In this document: piece by piece, positions 1-11,499 of the stretch
Numbering within the stretch: the first letter of the stretch is position 1
Layout: each line of letters opens with the position of its first letter
Assembly: GCF_014066305.1 (NCBI RefSeq)
Contig: NW_023501074.1
Span: 186,001-250,000, forward strand
DNA: 64,000 nucleotides
Source of the DNA: Letharia columbiana
Taxonomy: Eukaryota > Ascomycota > Lecanoromycetes > Lecanorales > Parmeliaceae
Direction: 5' to 3'
Made by a program: the position numbers and the translations under genes
The notes under the pieces: generated by a model
Database searches by the model: none
Seen by the model: only the letters and a program-made list of their open reading frames with translations
Told to the model about the DNA's origin: nothing

Positions 1-59
1 TTAATTAAGCTCTTTAATAATAAGAGACTTATTATTTATTATTTAATACTTTCGCTTAT

Positions 60-3000
60 TACTCGCTTATTTATAAATTTAAATTAGCTCGCTAATATTA
101 ATAAATTTATTATCTAATAGTTATTAATTATACTCTTCGTCTTAATTAATTTATTTAACTTTATATTAGATATCTTTCTTATACTTAATCTTTCTTATAC
201 TTAATCTTATTAATAATTTCTTTAATCTTTTAAAGCTTATTATTATTAATAAAATCGAGAGTTTATATAAAAGCTTTCGCTATATTATTATAATCGCGAA
301 GATAATAAGACTTAAATAACGATATATAAAAGATATTATAGATTCTATATATCGAGAGTAGAAGTAAGTAATATATCTACGCCTCTATCTTATCTATAAT
401 TTAAAATAATTTTATAAATTTATAAGATAACTTCTTATTTAGATATTTCTACTTTAGATTCTTAATCGCTAATATTATTAAATCGCTTATCTTATAGCTT
501 TAAGACTAATATATTTTATTATAATACTTAAATTAAGCTATAACCGCGCTATAAAAGCGCTTTACTATTTTATCTCTTAATACTTATAACTTCTTTACTC
601 TATTATTTATAGCGAATATCTTTTTCTCGATAAAGTTATTCTCAATTTCTTAATAAATTTTAGAATAATATCTATATATTAGAAAGAATAATATTATTTC
701 GATAAAGGAATATTAGTTATTTATATAAGCGAACTCTACTATTAATAATTATTTTATCTAAATATTTTACTTATTATTAGCGAATACGTATAAGAAGTAT
801 TTTAGTATCTAATTTTATTACTTAGTTTATTTATTAATTTATAAATAAAAGATAATATTTAAATATCGTTTAATTTTAAAATAAAAGTAAATAATAAATT
901 AGAAGCTATTAGTAAATATAGAGCCTCTATTATTAATAATATTATTTAATATATTATAGCGATATACTATTTTAAAATAAAATACTTTCGCTAGCTAAGC
1001 GATATCGATTATAATAGATATAGAAATATATCTTATTATTTTTATAAATTAATTTACTATAACTAGAATAGTATTATAAATAATATTCTTATACTTACTC
1101 GCTAATAAGTCGATAATAAAGTTTATAGAAATTTTCTTTTATAGTTTAATAGCGATAGAAAGCGAGCTTAATTCGCTATATAGACGATATCGCGGAGCTT
1201 TAATTCGCTAATAAATATTATATATCTTAATATAATTAATAATTTATTTTAGATTTTTATTTTAATAATATTTATAAGTAAGTAGCTTATACGTCTTTAT
1301 AGTATTAAAGTATCTTAATAATAAATTATTATAGTATTTACTAATAAGCTCTTTTCTTAAGATCTTATCTCTAGAAATATAAAGGCGACTATTATATCTT
1401 AATAATCTCTTAAAATCTAAGATCTATATTTAACTACGTATATAACGCTTAATTATTAATTTATTAATATTAATTTAAAAAGAGTTTATTTAATTATTAT
1501 AGACTTATAGATCTCGAATTAATATTTTTATTAGTCTTTAAAATACGTTATAAGTAATCTCTTATATAATCTTAGATTTTCTTTTAGAAATAATTATCTA
1601 GACGCTGATAATATAGAATATAGACGCTATCGCCGCTATAATCTCCTTATCTCTTTATAATTACTTATTATTAATTTAAAATATAAGTTTATTTTATAGT
1701 ATCGATAGTAGTTTAATATTTAATAACGAAGTTTTTTCGTAGTTAGAGCGCTATAATAGCGAGTCGATAGAATTTAATTTATCTATTTAATAAAAAATCT
1801 TAAAGTTATAAATAATTAACTTTAGCGCTTAACGAGTTTATCTAAAGTTTAATTTCTTCTACTTTATAAAGCTCTTAAAATTATTATAATCTATTAAAAT
1901 TTTAATATAAAATATACTATCTTTTAGATAGTAATGTTATTATTTTATAGACGCTATAATAATAAATAGCTCTTAATTATAGATCTTATAGTTTTACTTT
2001 ATAGAAATTATTTTTCTAGATTAGAATACTATTAATCGTTAATAGTTATTCTTATTTAATTATAAAAGTATAATCTTTATATCGAAGTTAAAAGCGTCGA
2101 TCTTAAGATATAGCTTTAAATTTAAATTATAATAGTATAGAAATAGCGTAGTTATAAAAGTACTTCGAAGTTATTAAAACGCTAGCTTAGCGCTATTTTT
2201 TTCTCTAATAATCTAGATTTTTTATTATTCTTACTCTCTTTAAATAAATTAATAGATAACGCTATAATATTAAAATAGTTATAAATAAATTATCGATAAA
2301 AGCTAGTAAAGCTTAAAAAGACTTATATATCTTAATAATTTTTTTAATTTTAACTACTTTTTAATAATAGCGATATATTTTTAATTTATTATAATATCTT
2401 CGATAGATATAATAAACTTTAGAAATTTAACTCGTTTAATATAGAATTAATATTTCTTTAGATTAATATATAGTTGAAACTAGCGTAGACGCTTAAGTAC
2501 TTATTTAACGTATTATTAATACTTCGTTAAATTAGTATTATAAATTAGAATATTATTTAAATATATTATATATATTATATTTATTAGACTCGTAAGGGCT
2601 CTATTAATATACGCTTAAAAGGTTATCGATATATTAGCGAGTTTAAAAGATATAACTAAATATTCGAAGTGGTTATAGCGACTGCGAAACGCTATTTTTT
2701 ATTTATCGCTTTCTTTAATCTAAATTTAATAATAAATATTCTTAAGATCTAGCTTTATAAAGATTTTAGCGCTATATAAGCGATTTAGAGTCTTAATAAT
2801 TAGAGGTAGCGAGTATTAATTTTTAATAGTTATCGCGTTTAGATCTCGATAATTAACGTAAAAATAAAGTCTTCTATTCTTTTTAAGAATAAAAAGAATT
2901 AATATTTCGATTAAAGAAGTCGAATAGTAGATTTAGCTTTTCTAAAGAAAATTCTTTAAATAATATTATAGCTTTATTAACTTCGTTTAAGATAGATTAT

Positions 3001-3600
3001 ATAAGAGATTATATAGCGATTTTTTATCGCTTTTAATCTTAATAATATAATCTCTCTACTTAAGCGTAAGTAAGATCTCTACTTTTTTATTAGAAAAAAT
3101 ATTATTAAACTCTAATAACTTCTAAAAAAGTTTTAAATTATATCTATTTTCTAATTCGCTATACGCTATTATAGTATATACGATTATAAATATATTTAAT
3201 TTCTATTTAATAGTCTAGATAAATTTAATTAATTCTTTAATTTATAATTTATTAGCGTTAATTTTAAATTGCTATTACTTCGTCGCTAGATCTAATAATA
3301 TTTATAATTAATTTAATCTAAATATATTTAATATAATATTAAGATTTTTTTAGTTAACGATATAAAAGAGTATATTATACTTTTTATCTTAATTTTAACT
3401 ATTTATTAATTAGTAGTCTAGCTAATATACGCTATAGTAATATATACTTTAGCTACTTAGCGTTTTTAATTACGATAAAATAATATTATAGAATTTTAAA
3501 TTTTATTAAACTACGAACTTTTATAAAATTAAATTAATATACGTTTTAGTGTCGAGTAGAGTAACGAGTTATCTCTATTTACTTTAAAGCTTTATTTACC
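60..3600 (-). pseudogene. Gypsy pol remnant of H: integrase and C-terminal chromodomain-like region
   Basis: Dead pol of a Ty3/gypsy element. The clearest part is the integrase core at about 1250-600: around 1134-1090 the frame reads ISINFIIDLLASKYK, the degraded counterpart of the SMDFITGLP-SK stretch before the first catalytic region, and at 948-910 NNRGSIFTN matches the SDRGSVFTS motif holding the second catalytic Asp (now Asn). The downstream frame keeps the spacing of the FHPQTDGQTER-NQ-L segment. Around 330-70 the translation resembles the integrase tail and a chromodomain (KIKYKK, then RYLI), which is weaker. Protease, reverse transcriptase and RNase H should lie at 3600-1300 by order, but I could not confirm their motifs. 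Not functional. Confidence 0.65.
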
Positions 3601-3639
3601 CCTTTATAAGAATAAAAGAAATTACCTCTATTAATCGTT

Positions 3640-4740
3640 ATTCTTATCTCGCTTCTAAGATAGTTATAAAGTTAAATCTTTTTTTATTAATATTATATCG
3701 ATATAAACTATAGATAATTTATTAAAATCTAGATATTTAGATATCTAATAATTCTATTTTTAATAATAAAAATAACTATTCTTTTTATAATTAGAATTAA
3801 AAGATTCGACTTTATACTTTATATTATCGTCTTAAGTACGCGCTATATAAGTACCACTATTTAAAATTAATTTAGATTTCGAAATTTAATTCTCTAGAGA
3901 TTTATCTTTAGCGGATTTCTTCGAAGACTTCGAATAAAAATCGTTATTAAAGTATATATATTTTAAAATATTTTCCTATATAATAGCCTAGATAAAAATT
4001 TCTTTTCATTATTTTAATATACTATTAATGTTTAGAATCTTATTTTTAAGCTCTAATCTAAGCTTAACTAAGAAGAAATTAACTTAATACTTCTTAGAAA
4101 ATAGAAATAAATAAACCTCTAGCTCCTTTAGATAGATCTTAAAAATAAATATCTTCTAATTAAAGCGTTATTTCGTCTTCTTCTATTTTTCGTAAATAAG
4201 AAGATAACGATTTACTAGATTCGCTATTAAATTAAATAAAAACTACTTAAAAAATTTAAAAGTCGTATTCTTTAAACTATAGGCTTAATAGTATTTATAT
4301 TATTAGATATTAAGATTATCTTCTAAAGATTATATATAATAAATAACTCTTAATTAGTTAATAATAAAATACTTAGAACTTATAAGAAATTTAATTTCGA
4401 CTTCGCGAAACTAGCGTAGATACTCTCTCTTATTAATATTCTTATAAAAATATATTCTTTTAAGACGAAGTATTTTTATCTTAATTAATATATTTATTAA
4501 AGACGCGATAGTAATCGATATAGATAAATTCTCGCTAATTATAGATAATAAGCTAATATTATAAAGCTCGCGATTACGAGCCTTTAATATAGCTAATTTA
4601 TATTCTTATTTTAAATAACGATTTTCGATTTTAATAATTATAAGACGTTATTCTATAGTAAAATCTTTTATTAATAAGAAATTCTCGAACTTATTATCGA
4701 CGTTATAGCGGCTTTCGATATTATCTTCATTTTTTATTAT
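3640..4740 (-). pseudogene. Gag remnant of H with degraded CCHC zinc knuckle
   Basis: Read on the minus strand from about 4740 to 3640. An N-terminal charged heptad-like stretch (ENRYLK, then LKARNRELY) suggests the coiled coil common in fungal gypsy Gag. It is followed by the capsid-like segment FREVEIKFLISSKYFI at about 4440-4330. A zinc knuckle at about 3785-3735 reads YFYY-x4-Y with Cys and His turned to Tyr, as CpA-directed C-to-T changes on either strand would give. The assignment rests on domain order and the knuckle. No credible start codon remains; the only nearby ATG (4730) is out of frame with the Gag-like reading. Confidence 0.6.
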
Positions 4741-6268
4741 ATAATTTAGAGATAAACCCGATATTATAATAATAATAAATCTTTTCCTTTAAAAGATAGA
4801 GAGATTAAAATTATAAGAGCGTAGTTTATTAATAATTAGCTAGCGAATATAGATTATAAAAGATATAATATCGTTATAGAATTTAATAGTATATTTAATA
4901 GTAGAACTAATCTCTAAAAAATATTAAAATATTAAGATATACGAAGTAAACCTATATCCGCTAAGCCTCTAAGTATACGAGATATATTATTAAAATTAGA
5001 CTCTAAAAGGAACTCTAACGTAGAATATGCGATATTAACGCCTTAACGTAAGTAGCGCTAAGGCCTATAACGTATTAGGCCTAATATATTATTAATAAAT
5101 ATAAATAAATTAAAGATCTAAATTAATATCTCTTTTAAATATCTAAAAATATATTCTTCTTCGATTAAGAATAATTATAAATTCTTTATAAACTATATAT
5201 TAAGATTATTAACTTTCTATTATAGAGAGATTATATTCTTTAAAAAGTTCTAAACTAGTTAATTTATCTTCTCAACTAATTTATAAATTTAAAATAGATT
5301 ATTTATAGCTTAATTCTTTTATATTATAATAATATAATATTAAATAATAATCTTCTAGAAATTATCTTATTTCTAATAAATTTTATTTAATATAAATATA
5401 AATTTATCGAGATTATTAATAGTCTAATATTATAGTTATAACTATTAATAAGATTTTAAAATATATTTATCGAATTTATCTTATCGAGAATATTATCTAT
5501 TAAAATTAATATTTATTAAAACTTAATTTATTTAAATAGAGTTTTAATTTTTTTTATTTAATATTAGACTTTATTATAGAAAAGAAGAAAAAAAGATTTA
5601 AAATAAAGTAAAGAGAAGTTTAAATACTTCGAAAGAATAAGTATTAGAGATATTAGATATATTAGAGAATAATAAAGTCTCTTTAAAATATATTAAAATT
5701 ATTTAATATTAAGAATAAAATTTTTTACTATAAAGTTTAAAGTAAAATTATTTCTTTATAAGAATTTAATATACTTATTTCTTAATTATTTAAGATATTA
5801 AGAAGATTATAAGTATTTTAAATAATAATCTTTTAAATATACTTACTTCGCTTTGAAAAAATTATATTATAAAGAAGTTATATATAGAGAAGCTTCGAAG
5901 AATAATATTATTAATTAATTATAACTCGGCCGTTTCTTATCTAATTAGAGCTTTATTAAAACCTTAAATATTATAATATATAAAATTATAAGTAATACTA
6001 TTAATATATATTTTAAATATAAAAATATAAGATAATATTAATTCTTTCTTTCGATTTGCTAGCTATATAAATAATCTAATATCTTCTTTATTTCTTAATT
6101 ATTATTTATTAAAATTATTTCGCTATTTTATTTAAGCTCTTTAAAATTAATTTATCTATTTAATAAGTTTATTTAGAGATATAATAGCTTAATTTAATTT
6201 CTTATTAAAGTCTTTACTAGCGCGTTTTATTGAATTTATTTATTAATATAAGTAAAATAAGTAGATTA

Positions 6269-6279
6269 ACTTTAATTAT
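6269..6279 (-). promoter_or_regulatory. Primer-binding site of B (self-priming type, eroded)
   Basis: Sense ATAATTAAAGT, two nucleotides from the 5' LTR. It matches 9 of 11 positions with the inverted LTR-internal partner (ataaataaaat near 6325). The other elements of this lineage keep 10 or 11 of 11, so B appears to have lost pairing through later mutation. Confidence 0.5.
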
Positions 6280-6281
6280 AG

Positions 6282-6464
6282 TATTAGAATTAATATTAAT
6301 ATAATATTAATATAAGTATATTAAATAAGATAAATAAAATATCGAATTATATAGATAAAAGAAAGATATTAAGTAATAAATAAATATATCTACTAAGATA
6401 CGTTAAACTTAAATAAATTAGAGAGCTAATTAATATATTAAGAATATAGAATACGCTCGTAATA
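6282..6464 (-). repeat. 5' LTR of element B, 183 bp
   Basis: Begins TATTAG and ends GTAATA on the plus strand, the RIP-altered form of the TGTTA...TAACA termini seen intact in A2. The length of 183 bp equals both LTRs of E. The terminal block tacgctcgtaata is shared by most LTRs in the window. Confidence 0.85.
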
Positions 6465-6777
6465 GTTTTATTATTAAGCTTATAGAAGATTTTCCTATAA
6501 GATACTCGATAAGCACTTTAGTTTATTATAGTTTTAATAAAGATAAGTAGTTATTACGCTAAAGTCGATATAGTAAGAGTAGAAAGAAGAGTATAAGTTA
6601 CTATAATAAATAAGTATAAAGAAACTTAGAGAGATTATAATAAAGAAGTAGAGTATCGCTAGTAGTAGTAGTTTTATTTAAGCGAGCTTACTCTTTATAA
6701 TCTTATATTTAATCGCTATATAATCTTATAGAGAGTCTTCTCTTCTTCTTAGTAATACTTTATAATCTATCTCGTTT
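6465..6777. other. Unassigned AT-rich segment between elements B and C
   Basis: About 310 bp of RIP-altered sequence, the left flank of C. The original locus continues at 15239 on the other side of C. Purine-rich stretches such as agagtagaaagaagag are present. No conserved protein motif was recognised on either strand. Confidence 0.5.
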
Positions 6778-6782
6778 ATCTT
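6778..6782. repeat. Left target-site duplication of C (atctt)
   Basis: The five bases atctt here are repeated exactly at 15234-15238 immediately after the 3' LTR. A 5-bp TSD is normal for Ty3/gypsy integrases and shows C is one integration product, not a fusion of two elements. Confidence 0.85.
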
Positions 6783-6946
6783 TATTACGAGCGTATTCTT
6801 AATATATTCCTTAATTTTATAACTAGCGAGCCTTAGCGAAGATGTCTTCTATTATATTATATCTTCTTTTTACTTATATAATTTAATATCTTAATTATCT
6901 TATTTAATATATCTATATTAATATTATATTTATATCGATTTTAATA
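6783..6946 (+). repeat. 5' LTR of C, chimeric (A-type U3, E-type R-U5)
   Basis: Starts tattacgagcg and ends tttaata. From 6783 to about 6880 it matches the 3' LTR of C and the LTRs of A1/A2 (for instance agcgagccttagcgaag). From about 6884 onward it matches the LTR of E (aatatcttaattatctta, then tatatcgattttaata). The change falls at or just before the predicted start of R. Confidence 0.85.
6853..6898 (+). promoter_or_regulatory. Putative LTR promoter and RNA start of C
   Basis: TATA-like bases at 6853-6862 lie about 26-35 nt upstream of atcttaattat (6888-6898). That 11-mer is the exact reverse complement of the primer-binding site. In self-priming elements this stretch is the 5' end of the RNA, so the spacing from the TATA box fits. 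The transcription start is inferred, not measured. Confidence 0.6.
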
Positions 6947-6948
6947 TT

Positions 6949-6959
6949 ATAATTAAGAT
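6949..6959 (+). promoter_or_regulatory. Primer-binding site of C, self-complementary to its 5' LTR
   Basis: ATAATTAAGAT begins two nucleotides after the 5' LTR and pairs 11 of 11 with 6888-6898. It does not pair with the different 11-mer in the 3' LTR (agccttattat, 15173-15183). I see no tRNA-type TGG start, which argues for the Tf1/sushi self-priming mode. Confidence 0.75.
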
Positions 6960-8130
6960 TAATTTACTTATTTTATTTATATTAGTAAATAAATTTAAAA
7001 AAAGATATTAATAAAGACTTTAATAAAAAATTATATTAAGTTATTATATTTCTAAATAAGTCTATTAGATAAATAAATCGATTTTAAAAAATCTAAAAAT
7101 AATAATAAAACGATTTTAATAAATAGTAGTTAAGAAATAAAAAAAATATTAAATTATTTATATAGCTAGCGAATTAAAAAAAATAGCTAATATTATTCTA
7201 TATTTTTATATTTAAAATATATACTAGTAATATTACTTATAACTTTATATATTATAATATCTAGAGTTTTAATAGAATTTAAATTAGATAAGAAATAGTC
7301 GAGTTATAGTTAATTTAAAATACTATTCTTTAAAACTTTCTTATATATAATTTCTCTATAAGATAAGAAATTCTTTAAGCGAAGTAAATATACTCGAAAG
7401 ATTACTATTTAAAGTATTTATAGTCTTCTTAATATTTTAAATAATTAAGAAATAAGTATATTAAACCCTTATAAAGAAATAATCTTATTTTAGACTTTAT
7501 AGTAAAAATTTTATTCTTAATATCGAATAATTTCGATACGCTTTTAAGAGATTTTACTATTCTCTAGTATATCTAATATTCTTAATATCTATTCTTTCGA
7601 AGTATTTAAACTTCTCTTTATTTTATTTTAAATCTTTCTTTCTTCTTTTCTATAGTAAAGTCTAATATTAAAAGAATAAATTAAATTAAGATCTTACTAA
7701 AGTAAATTAAGTTTTAATAAATATTAATTTTATTAGATAATATAGCTAATAAGTTTAATTTAATAGATATATTTTAGAATATTATTAATAGCTTATAACT
7801 ATAATATTAAATTAAGTATTAATCTAACGAATTTATAATTATATTAAATAAGATTTATTAGAAATAAATTAATTTTTAAAAGATTACTACTCGATATTAC
7901 GTCGTTATAATAAGAAAGAATCTAACTATAAACGATTTATTTTAAATCTATAAAATAACTAAGAAGGTAAATTAATTAGTTTAAGACTTTTAGAAGAATA
8001 TAATTTTCTTATAGCGAAAAGTTAATAGTCTTAATATATAATCGATAAAAAACTTATAACTATTCTTAATTAAGAAGAAACGTATATCTAGATATTTAAA
8101 AATGAATTAATTAAAATCTTAAATTTATCT

Positions 8131-8135
8131 TTATT
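8131..8135. repeat. Left target-site duplication of A1 (ttatt)
   Basis: Five bases before A1; the copy after it (9604-9608) reads ctatt, one transition apart. The empty site in E (tatttatttattaataat) agrees with this being the duplicated target. Confidence 0.65.
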
Positions 8136-8306
8136 TATTAGAATTAATATAGATGCGATACTAGTATAGATAAGATAGATAGAATAATAAGACTATCGAA
8201 CTATATATATAGAAAGAAGATATGATATAGTAGAAGATGTCTCCGCTAAGGTTCGCTAGCTATAGGGCTGAGGGCTAAGTAGTATATTAAGAGTACGCTC
8301 GTAATA
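8136..8306 (-). repeat. 3' LTR of A1
   Basis: 171 bp, tattag...gtaata, aligned end to end with 20786-20958 of A2. It contains ataataagact (8184-8194), which pairs 11 of 11 with the primer-binding site of the same element. Confidence 0.88.
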
Positions 8307-8621
8307 CTACCCCCCTCTCTTAAATAGCCATAGCCTCTATGGCTGATAGACCGAAGATGCACGTCTATTGCTTACCCTGTATTTTCAAACATCTATAGTC
8401 CGTGTAGGCCTCGATCGGAGAAGATTTGCCGAGGTGTAGTGGTAGTAGTCGAAAACATCGGATTGTATGCTGGTCTTGACTGTGTTATTTATACCTACCA
8501 TACCCATATTATTCTATAGAGATTCTAGAGATATTAGTTATATCTTGCCTGCGTGCTAGTAAGATTCTTTAAGTTCTTCTTCTTATTTAGTCTTCTTATT
8601 ATAGTTCTTTACTTTTTTCGC

Positions 8622-8819
8622 CTTTAATACCTATTAATAGCCTAGCCTAGAAGCTTTACTATAGATTTACCCTATATCTCTTATACTCTTATTATTAAGT
8701 TCATCGATAGAATTAAAGAAAATTTAACGTATATATATATTATTCTTTAATATCTATTAATAGCCTAGTCTAAAAGCTTTACTATAGATTTATCCTATAT
8801 CTTCTATACTCTTATCATC
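8622..8819. repeat. Internal tandem duplication of A1, 123-bp period
   Basis: The block starting ctttaatacctattaatag at 8622 recurs from 8745 (ctttaatatctattaatag). Both continue through a gctttactatagattta segment. A2 has the corresponding block once, at about 21236-21310, so this duplication arose in the A1 lineage. Confidence 0.8.
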
Positions 8820-8927
8820 AAAAATTCATTCTTTATTTCATTCTTTATCTCAACTTAGTCGCGCTTATCGATTCGTAGATTTAGTAGAGAGGTAAAGAAA
8901 GAATTAAATATAATAAATGCCATTTGA

Positions 8928-9160
8928 TAGTAGGCTTACTATATATATTATCGATATACTTAGTAAAGAGATTTAATTATAGTCGTTTCGTAGCTATTCT
9001 CATCGTTATTATAGTAGACTTATTATAATATTATCGATATACTTAGTAAAGAGATCGAATCGTTTACTGCTATTATAGTAGACTTACTATAGTATATAGT
9101 CGATATACTTAGTAAAGAGATTATACGTTTACTATTATTATAGTAAACTCACTATTAATA
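8928..9160. repeat. Four imperfect short direct repeats in A1
   Basis: Units beginning agtaggctta or agtagactta, most ending cttagtaaagaga, start near 8928, 9012, 9075 and 9140 (the last degenerate). A2 has three corresponding units. Function unknown; they lie in the 5' untranslated half of the element. Confidence 0.75.
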
Positions 9161-9420
9161 TAAGATTTATAACGATTTCTTTCTACTTTTAATTCGCTAG
9201 TCGTACGAATAGTTTTTATATCTTATTTATCTCTCGCCTATAGTCTTAGCGAGTTCGATTCGCTATGAAATCGAGTTACCCGTCTAATAAGCTTATTTAG
9301 AAATACGATAACTTAACTTAGTTTCTTGCTAAAGCCTCTATTAGCGCATTTCTTTGAATTCGTCCGCTAATTTAAATAAAGTATATTTGATTACATTTCT
9401 CTTCGTCGGATATATAAAGA

Positions 9421-9431
9421 AGTCTTATTAT
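9421..9431 (-). promoter_or_regulatory. Primer-binding site of A1
   Basis: Sense ATAATAAGACT, two nucleotides from the 5' LTR (starts 9434), matching 8184-8194 in its own LTR exactly. A2 has ATAATAAGGCT in both places. The G-to-A change is thus present at both pairing partners in A1. Confidence 0.75.
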
Positions 9432-9433
9432 AA

Positions 9434-9603
9434 TATTAGAATTAGTATAGATACGATACTAGTATAGATAAGATAGATAGAATAATAAGACTATCGAACT
9501 ATATAAGTAAAAAGAAGATATAATATAGTAGAAGATATCTTCGCTAAGCTCGCTAGTTATAGAATTAAGAGCTAAGTAATATATTAAGAATACGCTCGTA
9601 ATA
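9434..9603 (-). repeat. 5' LTR of A1
   Basis: 170 bp from tattag to gtaata, followed by the second TSD copy ctatt (9604-9608). It is more strongly RIP-altered than the 3' LTR of the same element. Confidence 0.88.
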
Positions 9604-11499
9604 CTATTTATTAATAATATTAATTCTATTTAAAATAATTAATTCTCTAGAATAAAATAGAAATTTAAGATTAATAGTAATTATTATCTTATTAAAGACT
9701 TTAAGATAATCTATATAGTTTTATAACTCGGCGATAAAGCTATATAATATATAATATATAAAAAACTTCGAAATTTTATTAACTTATATTAATCTTTTAC
9801 TAAGATTATAAATAAATTAATCGATATTTATAAGAACTTAAATCGATATAATAATATATTATATAATATATATACTTTATAATAAGAGATCTAACCTTTA
9901 ATCGATTTCTATTTAAATCTTATTTACTAGATATTATTCTTAATATTAAAAAAAATTTAGATACTAGAGAACTATCTTTTTAAAAAATTAAGAAAAAAAC
10001 TAAGAGAGTTATAGTAGATTATAAAAGATTTTACTATTTTAAAAATTATAAAAGAATATCTTCGAAAGTTAGATAATTTATAATATACTAATTATAAGAA
10101 TTTTAAATTTATAAAGATTATTATTAAGTTAATTATAATATAAATATCGATGATAGCACCCGCGGCTAATATATATCTTATATTTATTATCGAGTTTAAT
10201 TTAAATATAATTACTATATCTCTAAATATTATAATTAATTTAAAATTAAGAAAATTAATATACTATAACTATAATAAGAAAGATTACTATTAAAAGAATT
10301 ATATAATAATTACTTAAATTAAGATTAATAAAAAGATTTTTAAGAAAGTATAATTTTACGCGATAGAAATAGATAAAGAATTCGAAATTAATAACGTCGA
10401 TATTATAAGTAATAATAATTCTTCTTTAGATTTAAGAAATAAATAATCTCTTCTAAAGTTATAATAAGAGATACTTATAAAATATATCTAATAGATATTC
10501 TTAATAACGTTCTAGTATGTCGTTCTTTTTATATATAAATTACGCTTTTCTTATAAGAGAGAATCTCTCTATTTAAAAACTCTCTTATAAATAATAAATA
10601 TATCGATATTTATATAGTTATAAACGAGGTTTTAGTCTTAATAATATATAAAGTCTTATATCTAGAATTACTTTTACTATTATAATTTAAATTATTAAAA
10701 GATTATAATAATTAGATTATAAAATAATTAATTATATATTATTTACTTCTAATAATAATAATAAAAAATTATTAAAAAGAAATATATTTAATATTAATTA
10801 TACTATTAAAATATAATATAATAATTAAAAAATCTTAAATAAATAAATATAGAGTAATTTTTAATATATTACGAGATAAGATACTCTTTTTACTCGATTA
10901 ATATAATTATAATAATAATTAGATATTAATAATAAATAAACTTTTCTTTCTATTAACTTCGAAGCTTTAATTACTTATACTATCTACTTTCTTATCTATT
11001 ATATTAAAATAATAAAGCTTTCTCTTATTTATCTATGATAATAAAATTAATTCGAATATTTTCTTATTAAATAAAGATAAGAATAGTAAGAAGTCTAAGT
11101 TTATTAATATCGCTAAGATTAATATAGTAATCTACTATTAACTAATTTATAAAAAAAATAATAAATTATTTATATTAATAATAAATAAGATCTATAATAA
11201 CTTATTAATATTATATATATCTTTTACTATATAAATAACTCGCGAATCTTATATATCGATTAATAAACTCTACTCTTATAACTTAGAAAAGAAATATAAA
11301 AGATATTATAATTCTAACTACTTTATTTAGATTAATAGTATTAATAAGATTAATTCTAAGAAGGTGAAATGTAAGTTACCTTCGAAGTATTACGATTATT
11401 TAAATATTTTCGATAGAATTAAAACGAATATACTTTTTCTATATTATTCTTATAATTATAAATTAGAATTTAATAATAATTTTAATAAAATAAAATTTT

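Larger units (their letters stand above)
1..5095 (-). mobile_element. RIP-degraded Ty3/gypsy chromovirus H, left part outside window
   Basis: A minus-strand LTR retrotransposon whose gag, integrase and chromodomain-like remnants read in order from about 4740 down to the window start. The right limit is where homology to element E (seen again from 5096) begins; next to it lies a short palindrome AGGCCTA...TAGGCCT at 5070-5091. H is therefore inserted in, or fused to, the gag region of element B. No LTR of H was recognised at the right end and its left end is outside the window, so the boundary is inferred from loss of homology rather than from a TSD. Every frame is full of stops and CpA is nearly absent. 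Confidence 0.7.
5096..6464 (-). mobile_element. 5' portion of chromovirus B (E family), interrupted by H
   Basis: The same sequence as the 5' end of element E: 5096-6464 aligns with about 56650-58093, including the gag leader and the 183-bp LTR. The sense strand is minus, so the 5' LTR is at the right. Homology to E stops abruptly at about 5096, where H starts; the remainder of B must lie beyond the left end of the window. The gag-proximal part (about 5100-6250) is recognised only by its similarity to C and E and holds no open frame. Insertion TSD would be gtttt at 6465-6469, but the partner is not in the window. Confidence 0.8.
8136..9603 (-). mobile_element. Non-autonomous LTR retrotransposon A1 (TRIM-like), nested in C gag
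   Basis: Two LTRs of about 170 bp enclose about 1.1 kb with no recognisable gag or pol. The orientation is minus: a pyrimidine run next to 8306 on the plus strand is the polypurine tract beside the 3' LTR, and the primer-binding site lies beside the right LTR. The LTRs are of the same subfamily as the 3' LTR of C. Compared with A2 it has an extra stretch of roughly 60 bp near 8450-8510 and an internal 123-bp duplication. Mutation is uneven: the left third keeps many CpA/TpG sites while the right part is strongly altered. Confidence 0.88.
7000..10450 (+). pseudogene. Gag remnant of C, split by A1
   Basis: The leader and Gag of C, interrupted at 8136-9603 by A1. The flanks rejoin in line with the uninterrupted copy in E (about 56600-56800). 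The best landmark is the nucleocapsid zinc knuckle at 10261-10302: codons read YYNYNKKDYY*KNY, which is CYNCNKKGHYQKNC with each Cys to Tyr, Gly to Asp, His to Tyr and Gln to stop change explained by a C-to-T transition at CpA on one strand or the other. The N-terminal part is recognised by homology to B and E only. The region 10450-11500 presumably held the Gag end and protease; I could not locate the active-site D-S/T-G triad. Confidence 0.7.

Noticed and set aside
1..6464. Reading the first 6.4 kb as a single E-type element
   Set aside because: Homology to E stops at about 5096, and the left part carries its own gag with zinc knuckle and integrase, so two elements are present.
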